Of a stretch of 64,000 bases of DNA, positions 36,634 to 45,735 are shown piece after piece (within the stretch, counting starts at the first letter, position 1; every line of letters begins with the position of its first letter). The translations under genes were made by a program, and so were the position numbers. The notes under the pieces were generated by a model, which made no database searches, was not told where the DNA came from, and saw only the letters and a program-made list of their open reading frames with translations. The stretch comes from Algoriphagus sp. AGSA1 (GTDB taxonomy: Bacteria > Bacteroidota > Bacteroidia > Cytophagales > Cyclobacteriaceae), in NCBI RefSeq assembly GCF_021390545.1, contig NZ_JAJUWR010000003.1, positions 62,001 to 126,000 of the forward strand. Direction: 5' to 3'.

Positions 36634-37632
36634 ATGAAAAAATCTAGAATATTAGGTGTTGGTCATTATGTGCCTGAAAGAATCGTGACAAATCACGAAC
36701 TATCTGGGATGATGAATACCAACAATGAGTGGATAGTAGAAAGAACAGGCATTGAATCCAGGCATTGGTTCACACCGGGAGTGGATACAGTGACTAATAT
36801 GTCTGCTAAAGCTTCAGAAATGGCATTGCAAAGAGCAGGGGTAAAAGCTTTCGAGATAGAATTCATAGTATTCGCTACCATCACCCCTGATTACTTCATC
36901 CCAGGAAACGGCGTACTGCTACAAAGGGAGCTGGGCATGGGAACAATAGGCGCATTGGACATCCGCAATGCCTGTTCAGGATTTATCTATGCGCTGTCCG
37001 TTGCAGATCAGTTTATAAAAACGGGAATGTATCAGAAAATACTGGTAGTAGGTGCGGAGATACAATCATCGGCACTGGACAAAAGCGATGAAGGCAGATC
37101 TAGTTCTGTTATTTTCGCCGACGGTGCAGGTGCCGCAGTATTGGGTGCGGTAGATTCAGGCCAGCCTGGGATTTTGAGCACCCATCTACATGCGCAGGGC
37201 GAACACGCAGAAGAACTGTATTGCAAGGACCCGGGGAGTAGCAGGGAAGTCCGGATCTCTCCTGAACTGATAGAATCAGGAAGTTTTTTCCTGAAAATGA
37301 ACGGAAATGCAGTCTTTAAACATGCAGTAGTGCGATTCATGGAAGCAATACAAGAAGCACTGGAGGCAAATAAGCTGGATCAGTCAGCCATAGATTTACT
37401 TGTTCCGCACCAAGCCAACCTGAGGATTAGTCAATACATTCAAAAACAACTTGGACTTTCTGAGGACAAAATCTTTAATAATATTATGAGCAAAGGAAAC
37501 ACTACAGCTGCGACCATCCCCATTGCGCTGAGTGAGGCATGGGAACAGGGCAAAATTAAAGAAGGGGATGTGGTGTGTCTGGCAGCTTTTGGATCAGGCT
37601 TCACATGGGCTTCCGCTTTACTCCAATGGTAA
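36634..37632 (+). CDS. fabH: 3-oxoacyl-ACP synthase III (KASIII)
   Basis: The enzyme has 332 residues from the ATG at 36634; a TTG two codons upstream is a less likely start. The catalytic triad is visible as C114 in NACSGFIYA, H259 in VPHQANLRI and N289 in SKGNTTAA. FabH condenses acetyl-CoA or branched acyl-CoA with malonyl-ACP to start fatty acid synthesis. It ends with the TAA at 37630-37632, immediately before the next ATG, so the following unknown gene is in the same operon. The main fatty acid synthesis cluster is not beside it, so it may be one of several paralogues. Confidence 0.92.
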   Translation: MKKSRILGVGHYVPERIVTNHELSGMMNTNNEWIVERTGIESRHWFTPGVDTVTNMSAKASEMALQRAGVKAFEIEFIVFATITPDYFIPGNGVLLQRELGMGTIGALDIRNACSGFIYALSVADQFIKTGMYQKILVVGAEIQSSALDKSDEGRSSSVIFADGAGAAVLGAVDSGQPGILSTHLHAQGEHAEELYCKDPGSSREVRISPELIESGSFFLKMNGNAVFKHAVVRFMEAIQEALEANKLDQSAIDLLVPHQANLRISQYIQKQLGLSEDKIFNNIMSKGNTTAATIPIALSEAWEQGKIKEGDVVCLAAFGSGFTWASALLQW

Positions 37633-38199
37633 ATGGTAGAAAATCCGCAAAACCTGGATCTTCAACTTTGGCTTGACCAAGACATAATTCCAAGACAAAA
37701 TAAACTTAAAGCAAAATTTTGGGAATTACTTGGTGAAGTTGCCAATGCTATAGATACGGAAGAATTACGCAAACTTCATTCAAGCAGTCGGGGAGTCAAG
37801 CTTTCCAAAGGAAACGATCTAGAAGGGTATCCCTATCAGGTCATGGATCTTATCAGGGATTTTGACATAGAGGAGGGTCTTAACATCAGATTGCTAAATT
37901 GGTTTGGTCATGGACTTTTCCTCTTTGTACTTATAGGTAAAAACCATACACTCAAACCGCACCGTGAGTTGGTCACAACTAATTGGGTTTTTGATCAATC
38001 CTCTTCTCCTTTTGATTATCCTGAAATTCTACTGAATCACACTTCGACAAGCTCATCCACAAAGGATCCCACTTATAAATCCACCTTTTGCCAGTGGCAC
38101 AAAACCTTAAAAATATCCCATGATAGCTTGGCTGTAAAACACAGTATATTGAAAGAACTAAAAAATCTACTATCCGTGCTTTTGAAAAAAATGGGATAA
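37633..38199 (+). CDS. Hypothetical protein downstream of fabH
   Basis: The 188-residue product is not a family I recognise. It has no signal peptide or membrane segment and is mixed helical (IIPRQNKLKAKFWELLGEVANA, LRKLHSSSRGVKLSKGND) with a hydrophobic middle (NWFGHGLFLFVLIG) and a serine/threonine-rich patch. The ATG directly abuts the fabH stop (no spacer), which implies translational coupling and possibly a link to fatty acid synthesis. The codon pattern looks like a real gene, and no overlapping alternative exists. Confidence 0.65.
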   Translation: MVENPQNLDLQLWLDQDIIPRQNKLKAKFWELLGEVANAIDTEELRKLHSSSRGVKLSKGNDLEGYPYQVMDLIRDFDIEEGLNIRLLNWFGHGLFLFVLIGKNHTLKPHRELVTTNWVFDQSSSPFDYPEILLNHTSTSSSTKDPTYKSTFCQWHKTLKISHDSLAVKHSILKELKNLLSVLLKKMG

Positions 38200-38426
38200 A
38201 GCCGGAAATAGCTTATTTTTAAACAGGAATTAAGTTCTTCCGTACACTATTCCAATCATCACAAAAGCTGTGCGAGGGAACTCGGAACAAAAACCCATGG
38301 GAACTGACGCATACTTAACGGAATACCTAGGAGAACAAAATGTGACTACCTACCTTTAGACCGATTAACACAAGACTCCCCGCCTTCCGGAAGATGGAAA
38401 AGACCTATGAAAAAAATTATAAACAC

Positions 38427-40001
38427 ATGAAATATATCCTCATCGCTTGTATTCTTTTTAGTTCCCCGCTCCTAGCACAAGAAAACACCGTGGTACGTCA
38501 GTACAATGCAGACTCCACACTGATGGCTACCGGGATCCTTACCAACAATACCCGTGAGGGATTATGGAAATATTACAACCCCAAATCCAACACCCTACTC
38601 ACAGAAGGGGCTTTTAAAAACGGCCTTCGGGACGGAACTTGGAGCAGCTTCTACCCTGATGGCAACAGAAAAGTTGTGGCAGAGTACAAAGAAGGGATAC
38701 TTTTTGGACCATCTAAATTTTACGATGAAAATGGGGCATTAAAAAGAGAAATGATTTTTCAAGATTCCGTTTTAGTAGGGAAATATGTGGAATATTTCGG
38801 CAAGACAGGCATGCCGGCTTATATCGATGCGGCCCAAGTGGCTGTAGAAGGCCAGTATGAAAACAATAAAAAAACCGGCCAATGGGTCCAATATTATGAC
38901 TTTGGTGAAGTAGCTGTCAGAGAATTCTATGTCGATGGACTCAGAGAAGGACCTTACCTAGAATACGATCCAGAGGGCACCCTGGTCACAGAAGCGGTCT
39001 ATAAATCAGGCGAACTGGATGGCACCTTTAAAAGACTTACCTACCCAAATCTTGTGGTGGAAACCGGGACTTATGATAAAGGGAAAAAAATAGGTGAATG
39101 GACCCGATATTTTCCAGGGACTAAAACCAAAGAGTCTGAAGAGTTTTATAATCAGAATGGTAAACAGCACGGAACCTGGAAGTATTATTATGAAAATCAA
39201 AGGCTGGCAAGAATAGAAATGTATGAAAATGGTATAGCTGTAGGAACATGGGAGGAATACTTCCCCAACAAGGCCATTGCCAAGCGAAAAACTTACGAAC
39301 TGGGCGTGCCCGTGGGTGATTATGTAGAGTACCATAGCTCAGGTCAAATATCAGTTGCCGGTCAATACGTCAATGGAATGAAAACAGGATTATGGAAGAG
39401 TTTTTTCCCAAACGGGGAACTCTATTCCATCGGGGAATATCGAAATGATTTAAAGACAGGGCTATGGAAGTATTTTAACAAAATAGGCATCTTAGTCGCT
39501 GAAGGCGAGTATTCTCTTGGTCTAGAAGATGGCCAGTGGGTCTATTATTACGACGGAGGGCAACTTAAATCTGTAGGAAGCTACAATATTGGGTTTGAAA
39601 ATGGTATATGGGGGCTCTTCTACGACAACAAAAAACTCACACAGGAAGAAACCTGGGACAATGGACGTCTCATGAATATAAGTGATTACAATACCTACGA
39701 TGGCTCTGCAACTCTTGATAAAGGAACACTAAAAGATGGAAATGGCACCCGTATCACTTACTATGTCAATGGAAAGAAAGAATCTGAGGGCAACTACAAA
39801 TCTGGAAAAGCAGACGGCACATGGCTCTTTTACCATGAAAACGGAAGGAAAGCATCTGAAGGCCTAATGAAAGACGGCAGAAAAGAAGGTACGTGGAGAT
39901 ATTACAATCCATCGGGCCGACTGGAGGATCTGATCAATTACGAAAATGATGAAATCCAGGAAGATTCACTTTCTCAGTCTCTCAATACACTGAATCGGTA
40001 A
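38427..40001 (+). CDS. MORN-repeat secreted protein (YwqK-like)
   Basis: The product has 524 residues from the ATG at 38427, chosen because it gives a signal peptide (MKYILIACILFSSPLLAQ). The rest is about 18 MORN_2-type repeats of roughly 20-23 residues, seen as GxWxxYYxNGxxxxEGxYxxGxxxG, such as GLWKYYNPKSN, GLWKSFFPNGELYSIGEYRNDLK and GTWLFYHENGRKASEGLMKDG. Such repeats form a long beta-rich rod in secreted or surface proteins. No enzyme domain is present. Automated annotations may call it an antitoxin YwqK-like protein, but nothing here suggests a toxin partner. Confidence 0.82.
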   Translation: MKYILIACILFSSPLLAQENTVVRQYNADSTLMATGILTNNTREGLWKYYNPKSNTLLTEGAFKNGLRDGTWSSFYPDGNRKVVAEYKEGILFGPSKFYDENGALKREMIFQDSVLVGKYVEYFGKTGMPAYIDAAQVAVEGQYENNKKTGQWVQYYDFGEVAVREFYVDGLREGPYLEYDPEGTLVTEAVYKSGELDGTFKRLTYPNLVVETGTYDKGKKIGEWTRYFPGTKTKESEEFYNQNGKQHGTWKYYYENQRLARIEMYENGIAVGTWEEYFPNKAIAKRKTYELGVPVGDYVEYHSSGQISVAGQYVNGMKTGLWKSFFPNGELYSIGEYRNDLKTGLWKYFNKIGILVAEGEYSLGLEDGQWVYYYDGGQLKSVGSYNIGFENGIWGLFYDNKKLTQEETWDNGRLMNISDYNTYDGSATLDKGTLKDGNGTRITYYVNGKKESEGNYKSGKADGTWLFYHENGRKASEGLMKDGRKEGTWRYYNPSGRLEDLINYENDEIQEDSLSQSLNTLNR

Positions 40002-40149
40002 TCCCAACATCCCCTAATCCCACATTAATTATAACAGCAGCTAATACAGCAAAGTGTGATAATCTAAATTGGCTACAGGTCTAAAACAAAGCCGACTACG
40101 GAACCAGGCTTTTACTATATTTCAGGCAACGTAACAGCAAGCATATTTA

Positions 40150-40431
40150 GGGGCTGTAGAAAAAGTCTCAGGTATGCCAGATCTTCCTGTATTCCAAGGT
40201 TCAAAGCGGGGGAGTGAAGATGTATGCTTATACTTCGACATAAGACCAACGCAGAAGATGGTATGGCTGAGACTAGCTAAAAATCACGATTTTGGTGTTT
40301 TTTGGTGCAAGGATCAAGACCTATTGTCGTCAAAAAGCTTGCACTTGCTAAAAAACCGCTCGCTTGAAAAATGAGCTGATCAGTCAAAACGATAACCCTT
40401 TAATCTATTACCTATGTTTTTCAACATGTCC
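40150..40431. mobile_element. MITE-like element, copy C (282 bp)
   Basis: The left end starts GGGGCTGTAGAAAAAG; the right end, read in reverse, is GGACATGTTGAAAAAC, an imperfect inverted repeat of the same type as in copies A and B. It is flanked by TATTTA on both sides (40144-40149 and 40432-40437), a 6-bp target duplication. About 56 bases inside (40318-40373, containing AAGCTTGCACTTGCTAAAAA) match copy B. No transposase is encoded. Its right edge coincides with the stop of the cupin gene. Confidence 0.7.
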
Positions 40432-40952
40432 TATTTACGGGAGTAATCATCCTCGAGCCTCACGATATCCTCTTCGTTCGATGGGTTTTCAGGATCTACG
40501 TGCATCCATATCTCCGCTACTATCCCCCAAGTATCCAGACCTACCAATCTATGCCGCTCTCCTTGCTTTAAAGAAACTGTTTTATTGAGTACCATATCTT
40601 CTAAAGCTCCCAACTCATCCGTTTCACTACGGACTATTCCTGATTTTCCATTAACCAGCTTCCAAAGCTCAGCTCTTCTGAAGTGATATTGCCAGGACAG
40701 TCGGGCACCTGGCGCCACCAAGAGAAATTTGGGACTCAACTTCTGTTCTAGCTGCTTCTCGGATAATTCTACATCCTCAAAGAACATCGATCTGAATTTA
40801 AGAATCTGCCCTTCATCCAATACAAAAAAACCTCCCCAGGGTCTGGTTTTATCAATTTTGGAGATCCTAAACCCTTTTTCATTCAGAAATTCCTCAACTT
40901 TCTGAAATACATCTTCTTTACTCAACCCTAACGTGTTATCTATCAAATCCAT
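40431..40952 (-). CDS. Cupin, mannose-6-phosphate isomerase type II-like
   Basis: The 173-residue protein has the motif RPWGGFFVLD, then LLVAPGARLSWQYHFRRAELWKLVNG and LKQGERHRLVGLDTWG, which are the cupin strands of type II phosphomannose isomerase / phosphoheptose-isomerase-like proteins. Related proteins have metal-binding histidines in these strands; here YHFRRAE and GERHRL are the candidates. It would act on a sugar phosphate or nucleotide sugar in the cytoplasm. The stop codon TAG is formed by the last base of element C (40431) plus the TA of its target duplication. Confidence 0.72.
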   Translation of the reverse strand: MDLIDNTLGLSKEDVFQKVEEFLNEKGFRISKIDKTRPWGGFFVLDEGQILKFRSMFFEDVELSEKQLEQKLSPKFLLVAPGARLSWQYHFRRAELWKLVNGKSGIVRSETDELGALEDMVLNKTVSLKQGERHRLVGLDTWGIVAEIWMHVDPENPSNEEDIVRLEDDYSRK

Positions 40953-41172
40953 AGTTAAAATTCGAAAAACATTTCTCCAAAAATACCGATTTCGATGGAA
41001 AATAAAATCATACCCCCTCTACTCACATTTAAAATCTTTTCTGATATAGTCTATCTTCGTATCTGCATATCCTATGTTTTTACCAAAACTCATACAGTCG
41101 TTAACTTATTTTTTTAAGAAAGTGCTTTTTTGAAAAAAAAAAATTGCCGTAATTCAGGCATAACATTGACCT

Positions 41173-42420
41173 ATGAACCTAATTAATCCTCAAGAGGTAA
41201 TCCAAAAAATGGATGGAGTGGTAGAAATAAAAAGCTACCTTAACAAACTTAAGATAATAAAGAACCTCTACGCCAAACGGGCGAATACCGCAAGTGAAAT
41301 CTGTTCAGAAGTAGGGATTTCACTACCTACAGTCAACGCCCTTCTCGGAGATTTGATGACAAGTGGAGAAGTGATCAAGCAAGGCCGGGCTGAGTCTCAA
41401 GGCGGCAGAAAACCTGACTTATACAGATTGGCTCCAGATGCATTCTATGTGCTATCGGTCGATCTTTCCAAGTATAACATGAATCTGGCACTCTACTCAT
41501 GTAATCACGAAATAATTACCACTAAGGAGAGTCATAGGATCAGCCTTGACAATGAAAAAGAAACATTTGACTCCATCTGTACACTGATAGAATCCTACCT
41601 CGAAAATTCTGGCATTCCTGCCGACAAAGTCATCGCCATTGGTTTCTCTATGCCTGGTCTTACTGATTCTGTGGGCGGTGTGAATTACACTTATCTGAGA
41701 TTTGGACACAACACGCTACTTGAAAATCTGGAGAAAAGGTTTGAAAAAAAAATATTTCTGGAAAATGATGCAAGGGCAATGACTTTGGCGGAGTATAAAT
41801 TCGCCACAGATCATAGCTACAAGAATGTACTGGGATTATTCATTGGATGGGGTATAGGGTTAGGGATCATCATTGATGGCAAACTATACCAGGGAGCATC
41901 CGGATTTGCCGGGGAATTCAGCCACTCTCCGCTATTCGAATCAAGGGATGTTACATGTATTTGCGGAAAAAAAGGGTGCCTGGAAGCGGTGGCATCCGGA
42001 ACAGCAATCGTAAAAATGGCGGAAGCTGCCATTGCCCTGGATAAAGACAGCATATTAGCCAGGATGGCAAGAAATCATGTAGGTGACCTATTGCCAAGTC
42101 TGGTGGTAGATGCGGCTTTGGCAGGAGACCAGCGGGCAATCACCATACTTTCGGAAGCAGGATTGGATCTGGGAAGAGGGATATCCATGCTAATCCAGGT
42201 ATTGAATCCGGAACTGATCATTATCGGAGGGTCAGTAGCCGAAGCAAAGCAATATTTAATCACTCCAATCCAACAGGCTTTGAATATCTACAGCATGGCC
42301 AAATCCCGTGAAAAATCACAAATTGCCCTGTACCAATTAGGTGAAGATGTGGGACTACTAGGGGGAGTTGCCGTGGTGAATGAACAGCTCTTTGAAGATG
42401 TGATCAATCGACTGAATTAA
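41173..42420 (+). CDS. ROK-family transcriptional repressor (NagC/XylR/Mlc type)
   Basis: The protein has 415 residues. An N-terminal winged helix (about 25-85; ANTASEICSEVGISLPTVNALL, then GGRKPDLYRL in the wing) precedes a ROK sugar-kinase-like domain with GIGLGIIIDGKL and a zinc motif CICGKKGCLE. ROK repressors bind sugar or sugar phosphate and control sugar uptake genes. The gene lies 21 bases upstream of the FG-GAP/ASPIC gene and opens the accessory cluster, so I infer it controls the cluster including SusCD. No effector can be read from the sequence. Confidence 0.88.
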   Translation: MNLINPQEVIQKMDGVVEIKSYLNKLKIIKNLYAKRANTASEICSEVGISLPTVNALLGDLMTSGEVIKQGRAESQGGRKPDLYRLAPDAFYVLSVDLSKYNMNLALYSCNHEIITTKESHRISLDNEKETFDSICTLIESYLENSGIPADKVIAIGFSMPGLTDSVGGVNYTYLRFGHNTLLENLEKRFEKKIFLENDARAMTLAEYKFATDHSYKNVLGLFIGWGIGLGIIIDGKLYQGASGFAGEFSHSPLFESRDVTCICGKKGCLEAVASGTAIVKMAEAAIALDKDSILARMARNHVGDLLPSLVVDAALAGDQRAITILSEAGLDLGRGISMLIQVLNPELIIIGGSVAEAKQYLITPIQQALNIYSMAKSREKSQIALYQLGEDVGLLGGVAVVNEQLFEDVINRLN

Positions 42421-42441
42421 AAACCGCCACCATATAGACTG

Positions 42442-45400
42442 ATGCGTTTCCCCAACCTCCCCAAAACAGTACTTACACTGATTTTAGGATATATCTCTAT
42501 CCTTCAAGTAGGGAACAACACACTTCTAGCTCAATCTTCCAACCCCGCTTTTGAAAGAATTTCCCATAAGAAATCCGGAGTGACTTTCAAAAACCAGCTT
42601 AAAGAGGATGCTTTCAATAACATCCTCCGATATGAATACTTCTATAATGGTGGTGGAGTAGCAGTCGGAGACTTGGACAACGACGGGCTGGAAGATATCT
42701 TTCTCACTGGCAATATGGTGGCCAACAAGGTTTATAAAAACCTTGGAAACTTCAAATTTGAAGACAAAACAAAATTTTCCGACATTTCCGGAAAAGTCTC
42801 TTGGACTACGGGAGTGACTATGGCAGATGTGAATGGAGATGGACTCCTTGACATCTATGTGAGCTATTCAGGAAAAGGAGATGCCGCCAGCCGCCGAAAT
42901 GAACTTTGGATCAACAAGGGGGATTTCAAATTTCAAAATGAGGCAGAAGCGTACGGTCTGGATGATGCCGGAAATAGTACCCAGGCATTATTTTTTGATT
43001 TTGACAGAGATGGGGATCTCGATATGTATTTGCTTAATCACCACATCGAGTCGATCCATGAAATGGAATTTAGTGAGGTGAAATCAATCCGGCATCCTAC
43101 AGCGGGAGATAAACTCTTTAGGAATGATGGAGGAAAATTCATAGATATATCGGAAGAAGCCGGAATCAAAGGATCTGCACTGGGATTCGGATTGTCTGTG
43201 ATTTCCTCAGACATAAATCAAGACGGCTGGCCGGACTTGCTAGTGACTAATGATTACATTGAGCCTGATTATCTGTATGTCAATAATGGAGACGGCACGT
43301 TCACCGACCAGTTGACAGAATACTTTCAGCATATTTCCCACTTCTCTATGGGCGCTGATATCGCTGACATTAACAATGACGGCAAACCGGACATCTACAC
43401 GCTCGACATGCTTCCTGAAGATAACAGGAGACAAAAGTTGCTATATGGCCCCGAGAACTATGAGCAGTACGCACTAATGATCCAAGAGGGGTTCTACCAT
43501 CAAAATATGCGAAATATGCTTCAGGTGAACCATGGAGACGGGCTCTTTTCTGAGGTGGGACAGATGGCAGGTATTTCGAACACGGATTGGAGTTGGTCCG
43601 CCCTGTTTTTTGACGCAAACAATGATGGACAAAAAGACTTGTTTGTCACCAATGGCTATTTTCGGGATTACACCAACCGGGATTTTTTGAAGTATAAGGG
43701 CGATTACTATTTCAAACAAGCTATTGCGGCGGAAAAAGCAGACACCTTGCATCTGGTCACCAGCATGAGTTCAACGCCCATCCATAATTATATTTTTGAA
43801 AACAACGGAAACCTGGACTTTTCGGATCGCTCTCAGGACTGGGGATTCACTGAAAAGAACTTTTCCAATGGGGTTGCTTATGCTGATTTAGACAATGACG
43901 GCGATCTGGATTTGGTCATAAACAACCTGAACGACCTGGCGGGAATTTATGAAAACAAACTAAATCCAGTCAATTATTTACAAATCCAACTCCTCCAAGA
44001 CGATCAGAACAAATTTGCCATAGGAGCCAAAGTGGAGATCTATGATGGAGAAACGCGGCAATTTGCGGAAATCCAACCCGTACGGGGCTTTCAGTCTTCA
44101 GTAAGCACAAGATTGCACTTCGGTTTGGGCTATCAAAGTGAGGTTGTGACAATAGAAATCACCTGGCCCGATGGAAGTTTTCAGCTTCTGGAAAATGTAA
44201 AAGCAAATCAACTTCTGAAGATCACAAAAGAAAACACAAGACAACCAGCAGAGATAGCTAAGCCTTCTCCTGTATTCTCACTATCTGAAAGCCCACCTAA
44301 CTTTCATTCGCAGTCGGCAGGGTTCAATGATCTCAAACGTCAGCCTTTGATGATTAACATGCCTAGTTATATCAGCCCAGTTATGGCTCAGGGAGACCTC
44401 AACGGAGATGGAAATCCCGAGATTTTCATCGGTGGTACTAAGGGGCAACCGGCAAGGATTTTCACGTTTAAAAATGAGGAATGGGTTACCTATCAAGGCT
44501 TTCGCTCCTCTGGAGAATTTACTGACGCAGTGGCTATTTTTGAAGATTTCAATGGAGACGGTGCACAGGATTTATTCGTAGGCAGTGGCGGCTACCATAA
44601 CTATTTGAGTTCAGAAGAGAGTATCCAAGATCGATTGTACCTAAATGATGGCTCTGGCCAGCTTACCCGAGCGACCAATTTTCCAGACTACACTTTCAGC
44701 ACAGGTGACGCAGTTGCAATAGATGCCAATGGAGACGGAGCATTAGACCTATTTGTAGGCGCCAGACTTATCCCTGGCAGGTATCCATTGATCACGCAAA
44801 GCAAACTATTGATCAATGACGGTGCAGGGAATTTTTCTGACCAGACTGATAACTATCTGCCCAAATCAGGGAATCTCGGTCTTGTCACCGGAGTAGAAAA
44901 AACAGATATAAATGGAGATGGCCTCTATGATCTGGTTATTGTTGGCGAGTTCATGCCAATAACCTTCCTGATAAATCAAAATGGGAAATCATTTGAGGAT
45001 CAAACTTCAGGCTTTCTGGACAAGACACTATCAGGCTGGTGGGAAAGTGTTCATGTGGCCGACATGGATGGGGACGGGGATCTCGATTTGATCGTAGGCA
45101 ACTACGGACTAAATAATCAGTTTGAGGTAAATGAAAATAAGCCTATCAAACTCTACGCCGATGACTTTGACAAAAACGGATCAATTGATCCCATCTATGA
45201 ATGCTTTGTCGGGGATGAAGCATTTCCTTATGCCAGTAGGGACGAGCTATTGGATCAGATGGCTAGTATGAGAAGTAAATTCACCGATTACGCTTCTTAT
45301 TCCAATGCGAAAATAGAAGACCTATTTACGGTACAGCAGCTGGAAGAAGCGCAGGTTTTAGTGGCAAATTCTCTGGAAAGCATGTATCTGGAAAATACTG

Positions 45401-45735
45401 GATCAGGCTTTAAGTCTACTCCTCTCCCACGAGAAGCACAGGCTTTTCCCATATTCGCGATTCAGTCATTGGATGTGAACCAGGATGGAAACATGGATTT
45501 AGTCATCGGAGGAAACCAAACCTTCACAAGAATCAGAATCGGGATAATTGATGCCGGATTTGGATTGGTAATGCTCGGTGATGGCAAGGGAAACTTTCAT
45601 CCACTTTCTCCCTCAGAGTCGGGAATAGGAATAAAAGGGGACATTAAGTCAATATTGCACCTTCAGTCTTCAGGTGGATCAAGCCTTCTTTTCGGTATTC
45701 ATAACCAGCCAATTCAGCGATACGATATCCCATGA
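42442..45735 (+). CDS. FG-GAP/VCBS repeat protein with ASPIC/UnbV domain (CRTAC1-like)
   Basis: The protein has 1097 residues and a signal peptide ending around LLAQ. It has two sets of calcium-binding FG-GAP repeats with DxDxDGxxD loops (DLDNDGLEDIF, DVNGDGLLDIY, DLDNDGDLDLV; later DLNGDGNPEIF, DFNGDGAQDLF, DMDGDGDLDLI), separated near residues 545-600 by an ASPIC/UnbV domain (VTIEITWPDGSFQLLENV). It is a secreted or outer-membrane-associated beta-propeller protein. In Bacteroidetes such genes regularly accompany SusCD and vanadium haloperoxidase genes; the function is unknown. The stop overlaps the next start by 4 bases (ATGA), indicating coupled translation. Confidence 0.87.
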   Translation: MRFPNLPKTVLTLILGYISILQVGNNTLLAQSSNPAFERISHKKSGVTFKNQLKEDAFNNILRYEYFYNGGGVAVGDLDNDGLEDIFLTGNMVANKVYKNLGNFKFEDKTKFSDISGKVSWTTGVTMADVNGDGLLDIYVSYSGKGDAASRRNELWINKGDFKFQNEAEAYGLDDAGNSTQALFFDFDRDGDLDMYLLNHHIESIHEMEFSEVKSIRHPTAGDKLFRNDGGKFIDISEEAGIKGSALGFGLSVISSDINQDGWPDLLVTNDYIEPDYLYVNNGDGTFTDQLTEYFQHISHFSMGADIADINNDGKPDIYTLDMLPEDNRRQKLLYGPENYEQYALMIQEGFYHQNMRNMLQVNHGDGLFSEVGQMAGISNTDWSWSALFFDANNDGQKDLFVTNGYFRDYTNRDFLKYKGDYYFKQAIAAEKADTLHLVTSMSSTPIHNYIFENNGNLDFSDRSQDWGFTEKNFSNGVAYADLDNDGDLDLVINNLNDLAGIYENKLNPVNYLQIQLLQDDQNKFAIGAKVEIYDGETRQFAEIQPVRGFQSSVSTRLHFGLGYQSEVVTIEITWPDGSFQLLENVKANQLLKITKENTRQPAEIAKPSPVFSLSESPPNFHSQSAGFNDLKRQPLMINMPSYISPVMAQGDLNGDGNPEIFIGGTKGQPARIFTFKNEEWVTYQGFRSSGEFTDAVAIFEDFNGDGAQDLFVGSGGYHNYLSSEESIQDRLYLNDGSGQLTRATNFPDYTFSTGDAVAIDANGDGALDLFVGARLIPGRYPLITQSKLLINDGAGNFSDQTDNYLPKSGNLGLVTGVEKTDINGDGLYDLVIVGEFMPITFLINQNGKSFEDQTSGFLDKTLSGWWESVHVADMDGDGDLDLIVGNYGLNNQFEVNENKPIKLYADDFDKNGSIDPIYECFVGDEAFPYASRDELLDQMASMRSKFTDYASYSNAKIEDLFTVQQLEEAQVLVANSLESMYLENTGSGFKSTPLPREAQAFPIFAIQSLDVNQDGNMDLVIGGNQTFTRIRIGIIDAGFGLVMLGDGKGNFHPLSPSESGIGIKGDIKSILHLQSSGGSSLLFGIHNQPIQRYDIP

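Noticed and set aside
38427-40001. Antitoxin reading of the MORN-repeat protein
   Set aside because: The repeats are typical of secreted MORN proteins and no toxin gene lies beside it.
40174-40374. 66-codon open frame inside element C
   Set aside because: No transposase-like motif, lies in a repeat, and reads as a by-product of the inverted repeat structure.
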